A stretch of DNA of 64,000 bases from Thiofilum flexile DSM 14609 (GCF_000380185.1 NZ_KB904758.1:124001-188000); one strand, 5' to 3'. Counted from the first letter of the stretch, positions 31,279 through 40,974 are shown. Translations and numbers: made by a program. The notes: generated by a model from the sequence alone, not told the origin.

Positions 31279-32070
31279 TCAAGCCTCCTCCCCTTTTTTC
31301 CGCCGCTGTATACGTTTATAACGACGATACAACCACATCACCGGCCCTGAAGCTGCATAAACTAAAAACACGGTAAAAATAACGGTTGGTGGATGAATCG
31401 TGGCTAAGGATAAACCTAAGATAATCAAAACCCCAACCACAAAGGGGACTTTATTACGAAAATCAATATCTTTAAAGCTATAATAGCTGAAATTACTCAC
31501 CATCAAGAGTCCAGAGGTCAGGGTGATCAGCAAAGCAGGAAACATAAAATGACTCCCTAGCACCTCGCTATCATAAAATACCCACACGGTGCCAATCATC
31601 AAGGCCGCCGCCGCAGGACTCGGTAAACCAGAAAAGAAACGTTTATCTGTTTTACCCACCATAGTATTAAAACGTGCCAAACGTAAGGCCGCACAAGCCA
31701 CATAAATAAACGCCACCAACCAACCTGCTTTTCCCCAGGCAATGCCTAACTCTTTTAAGTGCATAAGTGCCCATTGATACATCAGTAGGCCGGGCGCTAA
31801 GCCAAACGATACCAAGTCAGCCAAGCTATCATATTCCGCCCCAAAAGCACTTTGGGTATTGGTCATTCGTGCTACCCGTCCGTCAAGGCCATCCAGAATC
31901 ATAGCAATGAATACTGCCACGGCGGCTAATTCATACTTCCCTTGTATCGCCGCGACTATGGAATAAAAGCCGGCAAAAAGTGCCGCTGTTGTAAAGAGAT
32001 TAGGTAAAATGTAGAGGCCACGGCGACGTTTTTCTTCTTCGCTGAGTGTTGGTATATCGTTTGGTTCCAA
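31279..32070 (-). CDS. pssA: CDP-diacylglycerol-serine O-phosphatidyltransferase
   Basis: A 263-residue integral membrane protein with about eight membrane segments. The CDP-alcohol phosphotransferase signature D-x2-D-G-x2-A-R-x8-G-x3-D-x3-D is complete, from DGLDGRVAR to GAEYDSLAD (about residues 61-87). The following SFGLAPGLLMY stretch fits the bacterial PssA type II family, which makes phosphatidylserine, the precursor of phosphatidylethanolamine. The C-terminus is basic (RRYKRIQRRKK). Confidence 0.92.
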   Translation of the reverse strand: MEPNDIPTLSEEEKRRRGLYILPNLFTTAALFAGFYSIVAAIQGKYELAAVAVFIAMILDGLDGRVARMTNTQSAFGAEYDSLADLVSFGLAPGLLMYQWALMHLKELGIAWGKAGWLVAFIYVACAALRLARFNTMVGKTDKRFFSGLPSPAAAALMIGTVWVFYDSEVLGSHFMFPALLITLTSGLLMVSNFSYYSFKDIDFRNKVPFVVGVLIILGLSLATIHPPTVIFTVFLVYAASGPVMWLYRRYKRIQRRKKGEEA

Positions 32071-32380
32071 AATGATGCCCTCGTATATAGATAAAAGCTG
32101 CTCACGATGAGTTTAGCATCTAGAGTAAGCTGGAGGTATAGCAGGAGGTGACTGTAGTCATCTTATTGCGCTGTTAGGGGAATTTAATGGGTAGGTTTAG
32201 TGAAAAGTAGGCAGCATAAAAAAACGGGCCAAGTCCCCCCAGCCCGTCTAGTCAAAATATCCGTCTGCTTAAGCAGCTCTTATTATTATTCTTGCTAGAT
32301 CAACTAATTATGTTGTTAACTGATCTATGAGAGGCATTATACGGGGGATAGGTTAATAAGGCTTGAATGTTATCCAGAAT
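32071..32380. other. 310-base gap between pssA and the dioxygenase gene
   Basis: It contains the terminator at 32218-32247, an AT-rich imperfect inverted repeat around GATCAACTAATTATGTTGTTAACTGATC-like sequence near 32297-32325, and presumably the pssA promoter. No coding frame is apparent. Confidence 0.5.
32218..32247 (-). terminator. Rho-independent terminator after the 2OG dioxygenase gene
   Basis: On the minus strand ACGGGC and GCCCGT pair across a 12-base loop, followed by seven T. It is 134 bases downstream of the dioxygenase stop codon. Confidence 0.75.
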
Positions 32381-33079
32381 TTAGCGTTGCCGATGAAAAG
32401 TCAACACCAACACATCGCGCCACGCCGGTACAGTATTATCTTGAGGCTCAATCTCTGTCACGCCATGATAGACCTTTGCATCATTAATCAACAGTAAATC
32501 ACCACGTTGGCTTAGGGTCGCCTGTTCCAAAGGCTGCATGGCATTATCAAATAACTGACTCTCCCCACCGACAATATTGTGCCGATCTAAGAGCATCACT
32601 AAGATATAGTCTGCACCATCTTTATGTACGCCTTCGGGGGTGGGCTTACCGGCTTCATGCGCTTGCGCCAAAATACGGAATTGATGCGCCTGAATCCGCC
32701 AAGTCTGCTGCAAGGCTCGCGCCCCAAACTGCTCAATACACCACTGCACAATACGCTTAAAGGCTACATTACTAACCGTCGTTGCTAGCCACGGGCGAAA
32801 ATGGCGATTAAACCCGCCGTGTACTTTATTGTAATGACTGCTTTGATAATGCGGCTCATGTGGCAATAAAGTTAAGCGCCCCCCGCTCCACTGAAACACC
32901 GAATAACGCCGCAGCCGATAGCTACCCCCATCACGTAAAAAGGGATCAATACAAAGCTGTCTCCAACTCTTAACAAAACGCTGATAGGCGTTAGCACTAA
33001 ACTGTACTAATTGGCGTTGAAGTGGCTGGTTAGCACCGATTTCTAATTGATAACCGGAGGTTTGTAGTAACTGCTTCAC
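32381..33079 (-). CDS. 2-oxoglutarate/Fe(II)-dependent dioxygenase family protein (PF10014-like)
   Basis: A 232-residue protein whose C-terminal half has a 2OG-Fe(II) facial triad: H152-x-D154 in GVHKDGADY and H205 in KVYHGVTEI, with R221 (WRDVLVLTF) as the likely 2-oxoglutarate ligand. The region resembles PF10014, which includes free-amino-acid hydroxylases such as isoleucine 4-dioxygenase. The substrate is unknown. It sits 65 bases after cmoB on the same strand but has its own terminator. Confidence 0.8.
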   Translation of the reverse strand: MKQLLQTSGYQLEIGANQPLQRQLVQFSANAYQRFVKSWRQLCIDPFLRDGGSYRLRRYSVFQWSGGRLTLLPHEPHYQSSHYNKVHGGFNRHFRPWLATTVSNVAFKRIVQWCIEQFGARALQQTWRIQAHQFRILAQAHEAGKPTPEGVHKDGADYILVMLLDRHNIVGGESQLFDNAMQPLEQATLSQRGDLLLINDAKVYHGVTEIEPQDNTVPAWRDVLVLTFHRQR

Positions 33080-33144
33080 GATCTCTCTGCTAAAAAATAG
33101 GTAAAAGGGTAGATTAGAATTAAAGGTTAGAAATAAGATTAGAG

Positions 33145-34137
33145 CTATAGCGGCAATTGAGCAATGAGTACCGCCCGTCTAGGAGCTGGATAGCCTTCAA
33201 CCGTCACATTGCGATCATTAGGATCCAGAAAATCAGCCAGCGACTCAAAACGCATCCACGGGGTGCGCCGTTGCTCTTCTAGGCTGGTTAACCCCACCTC
33301 TACCGTGCGAATATTGATAAAACCTAGGCGGCGTAACCATAGCTCTAACATAGTAGTAGAAGGAATAAACCACACATTACGCATTTTACCATAACGATCT
33401 TCTGGCATTAATACCGTGCGCTCATCACCCTCTACCACTAAGGTTTCCAATACCAACTCGCCCCCCGCACGCAATACCCCTTTCAGCTCTTGCAAATGCT
33501 GTAGTGGCGAGCGGCGATGATACAATACCCCCATAGAGAATACCGTATCAAAGCCCTCACCTTCCTTGAGCATGGGCAAATCTTCGCTTTTAAGTGGTAA
33601 ATAATAGACCGGCTCATGGGGCAAATAGTGCCGTACACAGTGAAATTGCATCAAAAAAAATAGGCTAGGATCAATTCCCAACACTAATTTAGCCCCAGCA
33701 CCCCGCATACGCCATAAGTGATAACCACTGCCACACCCCACATCTAAAATCGTGCGCCCAGTTAAATCACTTAAATGTGGCAATACACGCTGCCATTTCC
33801 AATCCGAGCGCCACTCGGTATCAATATGAATCCCGAATAGATTAAACGGCCCCTTGCGCCACGGAATAAAAGTTTCCAAACAGTGACGTAATAGTGGTTG
33901 CTGCTCAGCAGTTAAATCTTGAGCAGCCCCTACTTGAATACAATCCGTATTGAGATCCACCTGCGAAGGAGTAACGACTGGCAAACGGGCTAGAGCCTGT
34001 AACCACTCCTCACGCTTACCGTGCGGCGCATTCAGCACTTCACTGATTTGTACGGGTAATTGAGTACGCCATTGCTCCGCCCATGGCAACCCACTCAATG
34101 CCTGATCGACTTGCTGAAAATAAGCTGTTAAATCCAT
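33145..34137 (-). CDS. cmoB: tRNA U34 carboxymethyltransferase
   Basis: The 330-residue protein matches CmoB: an N-terminal helical part, [20 protein letters not shown] (about residues 96-115), the cofactor-binding [15 protein letters not shown] and [17 protein letters not shown]. It transfers the carboxymethyl group of carboxy-SAM to 5-hydroxyuridine at tRNA position 34, giving cmo5U. It begins three bases after cmoA, which makes that cofactor. Confidence 0.96.
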   Translation of the reverse strand: MDLTAYFQQVDQALSGLPWAEQWRTQLPVQISEVLNAPHGKREEWLQALARLPVVTPSQVDLNTDCIQVGAAQDLTAEQQPLLRHCLETFIPWRKGPFNLFGIHIDTEWRSDWKWQRVLPHLSDLTGRTILDVGCGSGYHLWRMRGAGAKLVLGIDPSLFFLMQFHCVRHYLPHEPVYYLPLKSEDLPMLKEGEGFDTVFSMGVLYHRRSPLQHLQELKGVLRAGGELVLETLVVEGDERTVLMPEDRYGKMRNVWFIPSTTMLELWLRRLGFINIRTVEVGLTSLEEQRRTPWMRFESLADFLDPNDRNVTVEGYPAPRRAVLIAQLPL

Positions 34138-34140
34138 GGC

Positions 34141-34866
34141 CTATTTCACCGCAATAAAGGAGCTAAAACTCAAACCTTGAAACCACTGATACACCTGTTT
34201 AAATCCTATAGCTTGCAAACGCTCAATATGTTGAGCACTCGTTTCTGGAATCAATACATGCTCTAGTGCATTACGCTTTTGGCTAATTTCCAGCTCGGAA
34301 TAGCCATTGCCTCGCTTAAAGGCCATATAGAGATCGGTCAGAAAAGCTTGTTCACTGTCTTCTGCAAAGCGCAGTTTCTCCGACAAAATCAATACACCAT
34401 TAGGGACTAAAGCTTGATACAAACGTTCTAATAACGCTTGGCGATCAGCAGGGGGTAGAAACTGCAAGGTAAAATTCAGCACTATTACCGAGGCTGGCTC
34501 AAAGCTTAGCTCGCGAATATCCGCACATAACACGGTTACGGGCTGGCGTGGTAGATGGCGCTGCAACACTTGCTCACAACGCGCCACCATGGCGGGCGAA
34601 TTATCCACTCCGACAAATTGCACTTGTTCTGCTTGGGTGCGTGAAGCCAACGCTAAGGTTGCAGCTCCTAATGAACAGCCCAAATCATACACATGGGTAT
34701 TCGACTGAATAAACGTCTGCCCCATTACGCCTAATAAGGTCAAAATGGTCTCATAGCCCGGCACTGAGCGGCGAATCATATCGGGGAATACATCCGCTAC
34801 GGCAGCATTAAAGGTGAAATCCACTACCTGAGGCAAAGGTTCAGCATAAACCTGATCGCGACTCAT
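34141..34866 (-). CDS. cmoA: Carboxy-S-adenosyl-L-methionine synthase
   Basis: A 241-residue class I methyltransferase-fold protein with CmoA features: FTFNAAVADVFPDMIRRSVPGYE near residue 17, the VYDLGCSLGAATLAL cofactor loop (about residue 59), and VLNFTLQFLPPADR. It uses prephenate and SAM to make carboxy-SAM for CmoB. The start overlaps the upstream SDR gene by four bases and cmoB follows directly. Confidence 0.96.
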   Translation of the reverse strand: MSRDQVYAEPLPQVVDFTFNAAVADVFPDMIRRSVPGYETILTLLGVMGQTFIQSNTHVYDLGCSLGAATLALASRTQAEQVQFVGVDNSPAMVARCEQVLQRHLPRQPVTVLCADIRELSFEPASVIVLNFTLQFLPPADRQALLERLYQALVPNGVLILSEKLRFAEDSEQAFLTDLYMAFKRGNGYSELEISQKRNALEHVLIPETSAQHIERLQAIGFKQVYQWFQGLSFSSFIAVK

Positions 34867-35648
34867 ACCGAATTACCCAACCACACGGTATCAGCGGTCA
34901 AACGCCCGAAATCAATCGCTTCACCCGTGCGCTGTCCCGCATCAGGACTCATGAAATATAAATAAGGCCCTACCACATTTTCAGGCCGTACTAGAGTATT
35001 TTGATTTTCCCCCGGATAGTGCATGGTACGCAGTGAGGTACGCACGGGGCCGGTATTAATCCGATTTACCCGAATGAAATGGGGAGGGGTATCGTATTCG
35101 GTCATCACTAAATCGGTTAAGGCATCCAAGGCCGCTTTAGAGGCACCATAACCGCCATAGTAGGGTTTACTCGTAGCATCACTCGATACCACAATGGCGG
35201 GATCAGGGGCTTTTTCTAATAAGGGTAGGCAATTTTTCAAAATCAAGAAATTAGCATGCACATTAATAGTGAACATTTCTGCCCATAAATCAACCTCATG
35301 TAGCTTAATCGGCATAAAGGCCGCTAACCACGCCGCATTGAGCACCAAACCATCCAAGCGCCCAAAGTTTTCAGTGATTTTTTCTGCCATTAGCGCGTAA
35401 TCATCTTGATTCGCCTTGCCTAAATCCAAGGGATAAATAGCCGGTTCGGGGTAGTCCGCCGCCACAATTTTGTCATAGGTGGCCTCTAGTGCAGGAACGT
35501 TTTTATCCAATAGCACCACGGTTGCGCCAAATCGTGCATAAGCCACTGCCACCGCATGACCAATCCCACTAGCTGCTCCTGTCACTACAATCACCCGATC
35601 CTGCAATACCGGGCTGTCAGGCACATAATTGAGTAGTTCCTGTAACAT
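34863..35648 (-). CDS. Short-chain dehydrogenase/reductase, YciK-like
   Basis: A 261-residue Rossmann-fold SDR with the cofactor motif TGAASGIGHAVA (about residues 24-35), the N-A-A-W variant of the NAG motif, Ser in VVSSDATS, and the Y-x3-K active site in YGGYGASKAALD. It resembles E. coli YciK. The four-base overlap with cmoA makes it the first gene of an SDR-cmoA-cmoB operon, but no role in tRNA modification is evident. Confidence 0.85.
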   Translation of the reverse strand: MLQELLNYVPDSPVLQDRVIVVTGAASGIGHAVAVAYARFGATVVLLDKNVPALEATYDKIVAADYPEPAIYPLDLGKANQDDYALMAEKITENFGRLDGLVLNAAWLAAFMPIKLHEVDLWAEMFTINVHANFLILKNCLPLLEKAPDPAIVVSSDATSKPYYGGYGASKAALDALTDLVMTEYDTPPHFIRVNRINTGPVRTSLRTMHYPGENQNTLVRPENVVGPYLYFMSPDAGQRTGEAIDFGRLTADTVWLGNSV

Positions 35649-35889
35649 ACTAACTCCACAAAGCTTAAGCTCTAAAGGGGCAATATTTTAGTGCTAAAAC
35701 CGCCTAAACACCTAGTAGATCTCAATAATTTAATCTAGTCCGCTATCTTGGATGAAAAACTCAAGGCGGTAAAATAATAGCCTGTTTATAATGAATAAGG
35801 TTTTGATATATTTTGGCTTAAAATAGATTTTTTAATTGATTTTTTGATCTAAAAACTGCTTATTTAGTTTATTAATAAAGGGGAATATC

Positions 35890-36810
35890 ATGAAGCTAAA
35901 GATAACCATTCTATCGTTATTATGGTTAGGTAGTACAATTGCCTATGCAGATAGTACCTCCAACACTTTAAATCCATCTCCATTAGCTTCTACTTCTAAG
36001 CAGCCAATTAGACAGCAAATGCCCTTAGCCATAATGCGAGCGCAAGTAGCGGGTCTAATTTCAGCGATGCCATTAAAAACGGAACGTTTAAAGCAAGCTG
36101 CAAAATATTTTAATGAAAATAAAGATGATATGGCACAGGCTGCTTTAGATAGCGCTGTGATTATCCAAGAGCAAGAACAGTTATTAAAATTACCTGATAG
36201 TGCTTCTAGACAGATGCAATTAAATAGCATAACTGATGAGTTAATATTATTAGCTCACCTAATAGAACTAGACTCTAAGTTAGAAGATGAACGCTTTCCT
36301 AAAGCTAATCAGTATTTTAAGCAAGCCATTCAGTATAATAGGAATAGTGGCTACCTAGATCAATATGCGCAATTTTTACAAAGAAATAATCAATTTCAGC
36401 AAGCCGAAGCTATTAGCACAGAAGCCATTGAAAATCAACGTAAAAAGATAACCTCTCAATCTAGCAACCCAGAGGATCTATTTAGCTTAGTGATCTTACT
36501 TAATCACTTAGCAGGAACTAAAGAAGATTTAAAAAAATACGATGAAGCTTACCTCATCTATAAGGAAGCACTTAATACTACCAAACAGCTCATTGCTCTA
36601 GATCCTGCTTATTTTTCACGACTAGCCTTTGTATTTGATAGCTTATCTCAATTGCTAGTAGTTGATAATAGTTATAAAACCAACGTAGAAAAAGACTATA
36701 GGAAAATCATTGACTCTATACATCTGCTAGCCAAGGATAAACCAAAAGAATATCTACCTATTCTTAGCAAGCTAGAAAGCGATTTAGCGTTTATAAAGAA
36801 TGGAAGATGA
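35890..36810 (+). CDS. Exported helical-repeat (TPR-like) protein
   Basis: A signal peptide (about residues 1-20, ending AYA-DS) is followed by a low-complexity Ser/Pro stretch and about 250 residues of amphipathic helices. Helix pairs such as YFKQAIQYNRNSGYLDQYAQFL and EAYLIYKEALNTTKQLIALDP look like tetratricopeptide repeats, suggesting a periplasmic protein-binding scaffold. I do not recognise a family. The ATG is preceded by AAAGGGG at seven bases. Confidence 0.75.
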   Translation: MKLKITILSLLWLGSTIAYADSTSNTLNPSPLASTSKQPIRQQMPLAIMRAQVAGLISAMPLKTERLKQAAKYFNENKDDMAQAALDSAVIIQEQEQLLKLPDSASRQMQLNSITDELILLAHLIELDSKLEDERFPKANQYFKQAIQYNRNSGYLDQYAQFLQRNNQFQQAEAISTEAIENQRKKITSQSSNPEDLFSLVILLNHLAGTKEDLKKYDEAYLIYKEALNTTKQLIALDPAYFSRLAFVFDSLSQLLVVDNSYKTNVEKDYRKIIDSIHLLAKDKPKEYLPILSKLESDLAFIKNGR

Positions 36811-37230
36811 AATAGGTTAGGTCAACATCATCAGGACTGAAACGATTGACACATTTTTTGTGAAACTCTGATGATCAAAGGTGATGTTCTCTCTCTTTGT
36901 GCAACTGCAAATTAATGCCTGTGCAGTTGTTATACACGTAATACTTGCTCCTCTAGTAAACGCAATTTAGAAAGTAGATTGCTTAGCAATGAATCAACTA
37001 TCACTCAAAGCGCTTGCAATGATAATAAAATTCGTGAGTTAGCGATTAATTCTATTGACAAGATCACTCAGTAGTGTAGAGATACCGTGAGAGTGTTAGC
37101 AGCACTCAAAGCACTTGCAGTCATTCACTAAAGTGGCAAGCAAAATGCATCTTAACGGGTAGCTGGTGTAATTTTTTGCCTCACTATTAACCCCCTCTTT
37201 CAACATCCCCTTAGGAAGGAGCCTTTTACA
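36811..37230. other. 420-base gap with a degenerate 20-base direct repeat
   Basis: No convincing gene is present; the longest frame (about 36913-37074) lacks a start and is short. CTCAAAGCGCTTGCAATGAT (about 37003-37022) recurs as CTCAAAGCACTTGCAGTCAT (about 37107-37126) with three mismatches. The stretch may contain remnants of a gene plus the promoter of the symporter. Confidence 0.4.
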
Positions 37231-38649
37231 ATGAGCAGTGTTATTGATTTTTTAAACACGATCTTCTGGAGCTATGTGCTCATCTATGGCTTATTAGCTG
37301 TTGGTATTTTTTTTACAATCCGCCTAGGATTTATTCAATTCGTGCATTTTGGTGAGTTGTTTCGCAGTGTTTTGCGTGCGCCTACTACCGATAAAAATGG
37401 TATTTCTCCCTTTCAAGCCTTAACGGTTTCACTGGCCTCGCGGGTAGGTACAGGTAACTTAGCCGGTGTTGCTGTCGCTATTTATTTAGGCGGCCCTGGT
37501 GCTATTTTCTGGATGTGGATGGTGGCTTTAGTCGGTATGGCGACTGCTTACTCCGAATCTGCTCTGGCTCAACTGTATAAAATCAAAGGCCCTGAAGGTA
37601 ATTATCGCGGTGGCCCTGCTTTTTATATCGCTAGAGGTTTAGGCCTACCTTGGCTCGGTGCTATTTTTGCGGTCTGTCTGATCTTATCCTTTGGTTTAGT
37701 GTTCAATGCGGTGCAAGCTAACTCGATTGCAGAGGCCTTTGAGGGTGCATTCGGTTTACCTAAACTGGTCACTGGACTGGTTATTGCGGGCTTAGCAGGT
37801 GTCATCATTTTTGGCGGGATTAAGAAAATTGCTCAAGTCGCTGAAATTGTGGTGCCGTTTATGGCAGGTGGTTATTTATTACTGGCTGTTTATGTATTAA
37901 TCGTCAATATCACCGATGTTCCTCATGTATTGTGGACTATTGTTAGTAGTGCCTTTGGTTTCAATGAAGCCGTCGGCGGTGTAGCCGGTGGTATTATCGC
38001 TGCGATGTTAAATGGTATCAAACGCGGTCTATTCTCCAATGAAGCCGGTATGGGTTCTGCACCTAATATTGCAGCAGTAGCCACTCCGGTTCCTCATCAC
38101 CCTTCTAGCCAAGGCTTTGTACAAGCGCTTGGGGTATTTATTGATACTATTTTAGTCTGTACTGCAACAGCTACTATGATTTTATTATCCGGTGTCTTAG
38201 AACCCGGCTCAGGTGTTACCGGAACCCAACTCACCCAACAAGCATTGAGTGTTCATATTGGTGCAGCAGGGCATTATTTCATTGCCATTGCTATCTTCTT
38301 CTTTGCCTTTACCTCCGTCATTGGTAACTATAGCTATGCTGAAAATGCCATGGTCTACTTAGGCTTAGGTGATAAACCCAAACTCATGGTATTACGTGGC
38401 ATTCTATTGGCGATGGTCGTTTGGGGTTCGATCCAAACCATCCAAACCGTCTTTGATCTGGCGGATGCATCCATGGGATTAATGGCAACTATTAACTTAA
38501 TTGCGATTGTTTTACTCTCTGGCACAGTTGTTAAATTAACCAATGATTACTTTGCTCAACGCAAACTGGGTAAAGAACCTACCTTTAACCCTCATGATTA
38601 CCCTGAGCTAAAAGGTAAAATTGACCAATCTATTTGGGATGGACAATAA
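37231..38649 (+). CDS. Sodium:alanine symporter (AGCS family)
   Basis: The 472-residue protein has about 11 membrane segments and AGCS landmarks: SLASRVGTGNLAGVAVAI (about residue 67), GPEGNYRGGPAFYIARGLG (about residue 120), and NGIKRGLFSNEAGMGSAPNIAA (about residue 260), which hold Na+ and substrate sites. It takes up alanine or glycine (possibly glutamine) with Na+. A strong AAGGAG site precedes the ATG. Confidence 0.94.
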   Translation: MSSVIDFLNTIFWSYVLIYGLLAVGIFFTIRLGFIQFVHFGELFRSVLRAPTTDKNGISPFQALTVSLASRVGTGNLAGVAVAIYLGGPGAIFWMWMVALVGMATAYSESALAQLYKIKGPEGNYRGGPAFYIARGLGLPWLGAIFAVCLILSFGLVFNAVQANSIAEAFEGAFGLPKLVTGLVIAGLAGVIIFGGIKKIAQVAEIVVPFMAGGYLLLAVYVLIVNITDVPHVLWTIVSSAFGFNEAVGGVAGGIIAAMLNGIKRGLFSNEAGMGSAPNIAAVATPVPHHPSSQGFVQALGVFIDTILVCTATATMILLSGVLEPGSGVTGTQLTQQALSVHIGAAGHYFIAIAIFFFAFTSVIGNYSYAENAMVYLGLGDKPKLMVLRGILLAMVVWGSIQTIQTVFDLADASMGLMATINLIAIVLLSGTVVKLTNDYFAQRKLGKEPTFNPHDYPELKGKIDQSIWDGQ

Positions 38650-38662
38650 CTAAGCTAATCAT

Positions 38663-38685
38663 CTCCCTCTCTTATTGAGAGGGAG
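38663..38685. terminator. Hairpin after the AGCS symporter gene
   Basis: CTCCCTCTC and GAGAGGGAG pair over nine bases around loop TTATT, 14 bases after the stop codon. The T-tail is poor. Confidence 0.5.
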
Positions 38686-38804
38686 GTCTGTTGGGCGTAT
38701 TATAAGGCTTAGCGTATTATCTTTTGCAACTTCACCTACGCCTCTACCTCTTCGTTAAAACCATGCCATACTTTCTAACCATAGCTCATTAGGAAGTCAG
38801 TGAT

Positions 38805-39392
38805 ATGGTCACTATTTATAATCTCAAACCTATATTTCAAAACTTATTAAAGCCACTGCTTAATAAGATAGCAAAATTAGGCATTACTCCCAACCAAATT
38901 ACTCTCACTACTTTAGTATTCTGTGTCTTTGTTGGTTTAATGCTAGCCTATACTCAAGGCGCGAAATGGTTATTAATCCTACTACCACTAATCCTATTGT
39001 TACGCATGGCATTAAATGCCTTAGATGGAATGTTGGCTAAAACTTATCAATTACAAACCCCACTAGGCGCTATGCTCAACGAATTAGGGGATGTTATTGC
39101 TGATGCAGCATTATATTTACCCTTTGCCCTTATTCCTTTTATCTCCCCGACGCTTATTGTAATCTTCGTTATTACCGCCTTACTCACTGAAATGGCAGGC
39201 CTATTAGGTAAAACTCGCCGTTACGAAGGTCCTATGGGCAAGAGTGACCGTGCCTTTTTAATGGGTACTTTAGGTTTACTCATAGGCTTAGATTTATTAC
39301 CTATGACTTGGGTCAATCCTATTTTAATAATAGCTATTGCACTCAATAGCTGGACTATTATTAATCGCTGCCGTAAGGGTTTAATAGCATGA
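38805..39392 (+). CDS. ynbA: CDP-alcohol phosphatidyltransferase family protein, YnbA-like
   Basis: A 195-residue membrane protein with a CDP-alcohol phosphotransferase motif (NALDGMLAK to GAMLNELGD, residues 71-96). The first and third metal-binding Asp are Asn here (N71, N92), while D74 and D96 remain and Lys79 replaces Arg. From memory E. coli YnbA shows the same NALDG and NETGD pattern, so this is a family trait rather than decay. It should join an alcohol head group to CDP-diacylglycerol. It is the first gene of the lipid cluster and overlaps the next by four bases. Confidence 0.82.
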   Translation: MVTIYNLKPIFQNLLKPLLNKIAKLGITPNQITLTTLVFCVFVGLMLAYTQGAKWLLILLPLILLLRMALNALDGMLAKTYQLQTPLGAMLNELGDVIADAALYLPFALIPFISPTLIVIFVITALLTEMAGLLGKTRRYEGPMGKSDRAFLMGTLGLLIGLDLLPMTWVNPILIIAIALNSWTIINRCRKGLIA

Positions 39393-40327
39393 TAGATTCA
39401 CTTATTGGATTATTTCATAGTAAAAGTGGCGTAGTATTATTAATGACTTATGCTGTACTCATGTTAGCCACCTTAATCATTACCTTAGTAAAAACCTATA
39501 AAACACCCGAACTCATAGCACGAATTCAATCATGGTGGTGGATTATTAGTTTATTTACGCTAGGCGTTATGCTGAATAATACCCTAGCTCTATTTTTCTT
39601 TGGCCTAGTAAGTTATTTAGCATTAAAAGAATACTTTACCTTAATACCTTCACGGCGTGCTGATCGACGTATTATTTTTTATGCGTATCTAGCTATTATC
39701 ATACAATACCTTTTTGCTCATATGCAGTGGTATGGTATGTTTATTATCTGGATACCTGTTTATTTATTCTTATTCCTACCCTTTTGCCAAGTACTCAATG
39801 GTGAAACACAAGGATTTTTAGCCAATACCAGCCGCATACACTGGGGGCTAATGATGTTTGTTTTTGGTCTTAGTCATTTAGCCTATTTACTTAACTTAAC
39901 TAACCCTAGTAATAACCTAGCTATTACGGGTACAGATTTAGTCCTTTATGTCGTATTACTCACCGAAGCTAATGATATATTACAATATTTATGGGGTAAA
40001 CGTTTTGGTAAGCATAAAATTGTACCTAAAGTGAGTCCTAATAAAACAGTAGAAGGTTTTATCGGTGCCTTTATGTGTACAACGCTATTGGCATTATTCT
40101 TCTCTTTTCTGACTCCCTTTGAGTGGTATCAAGCATTATTAGTAGGTATGTTAATTAGTAGTGCTGGTTTTATTGGTGATGTGGTCATTTCCATGATTAA
40201 GCGCGAGGTTAATGTAAAAGACAGTGGCAGCTTACTTCCCGGACATGGTGGCATCTTGGATCGAGTGGATAGCCTCACTTATACCGCACCACTATTTTTT
40301 CATTATGTTTATTACTTATACTATTAG
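39389..40327 (+). CDS. ynbB: Phosphatidate cytidylyltransferase (CdsA-like), YnbB-like
   Basis: A 312-residue protein with about eight membrane segments and the CdsA signature near the C-terminus: VSPNKTVEGFIGA, then GDVVISMIKREVNVKDSGSLLPGHGG and DRVDSL (about residues 268-300). CdsA makes CDP-diacylglycerol from phosphatidate and CTP. As this is probably not the housekeeping copy, it is likely dedicated to the YnbA-type enzyme whose gene it overlaps. Confidence 0.85.
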   Translation: MIDSLIGLFHSKSGVVLLMTYAVLMLATLIITLVKTYKTPELIARIQSWWWIISLFTLGVMLNNTLALFFFGLVSYLALKEYFTLIPSRRADRRIIFYAYLAIIIQYLFAHMQWYGMFIIWIPVYLFLFLPFCQVLNGETQGFLANTSRIHWGLMMFVFGLSHLAYLLNLTNPSNNLAITGTDLVLYVVLLTEANDILQYLWGKRFGKHKIVPKVSPNKTVEGFIGAFMCTTLLALFFSFLTPFEWYQALLVGMLISSAGFIGDVVISMIKREVNVKDSGSLLPGHGGILDRVDSLTYTAPLFFHYVYYLYY

Positions 40328-40340
40328 TTAGGTTATTAGT

Positions 40341-40970
40341 ATGTTAAAACTCTTATTTTTCATACTCATTGTACGTCCCTTTTTGCTCTTAGTAACAGGA
40401 GTGCATATTCAAGGTCGTAATAATCTATCAACGACTGAATCTAGCATTTTAGTCGCTAATCATAATAGCCATCTGGATACTTTAATACTAATGAGTTTAT
40501 ATCCACTCAATCAGCTCAGTAAAGTTCGTCCTATTGCAGCCGCTGATTACTTTTTAAAGAATAAATGGCTAGCTTGGTTTTCACTGACTGTACTAGGTAT
40601 TATTCCATTAAAACGTCAAGATAATGCGGATCGCTCCCAACTATTTACTGATATCAAAGCTGCTTTAAATCAGGGGCATAGTGTTATTATTTTTCCTGAG
40701 GGTAGTCGAGGTGAGGCTAATACGCTGGCTCCTTTTAAATCCGGTATTGCTCATTTAGCCAAAGACTTTCCTCAGACGCCAGTTATTCCGATTTATATGC
40801 ATGGCACCGGCAAAGTATTGCCAAAAGGTGAAAAACTACTCGTCCCCTTTGGTATAGATGTTATGATCGGCAAGCCGCTTTATTACACCGCACAAACGAC
40901 TAAGAGTGATTTTATGCAGCACTTAGAACAGAGTATTCGTGGTTTACAGCAATCATTACTAGGGATATAA
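40341..40970 (+). CDS. 1-acyl-glycerol-3-phosphate acyltransferase (PlsC family)
   Basis: A 209-residue LPLAT-family protein with an N-terminal hydrophobic segment, the catalytic H41-x4-D46 in NHNSHLDT, and FPEGSRGE (about residues 115-122) for phosphate binding. It should acylate lysophosphatidate or a related lysophospholipid. It lies 13 bases after the cdsA-like gene. As I recall, E. coli ynbABCD lacks this gene at this place, so it looks like an addition to the pathway. Confidence 0.87.
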   Translation: MLKLLFFILIVRPFLLLVTGVHIQGRNNLSTTESSILVANHNSHLDTLILMSLYPLNQLSKVRPIAAADYFLKNKWLAWFSLTVLGIIPLKRQDNADRSQLFTDIKAALNQGHSVIIFPEGSRGEANTLAPFKSGIAHLAKDFPQTPVIPIYMHGTGKVLPKGEKLLVPFGIDVMIGKPLYYTAQTTKSDFMQHLEQSIRGLQQSLLGI

Positions 40971-40974
40971 CGCT

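Noticed and set aside
36913-37074. Small open frame ending at a TAG near 37074
   Set aside because: It lacks a start codon and ribosome site, and its peptide is not recognisable.
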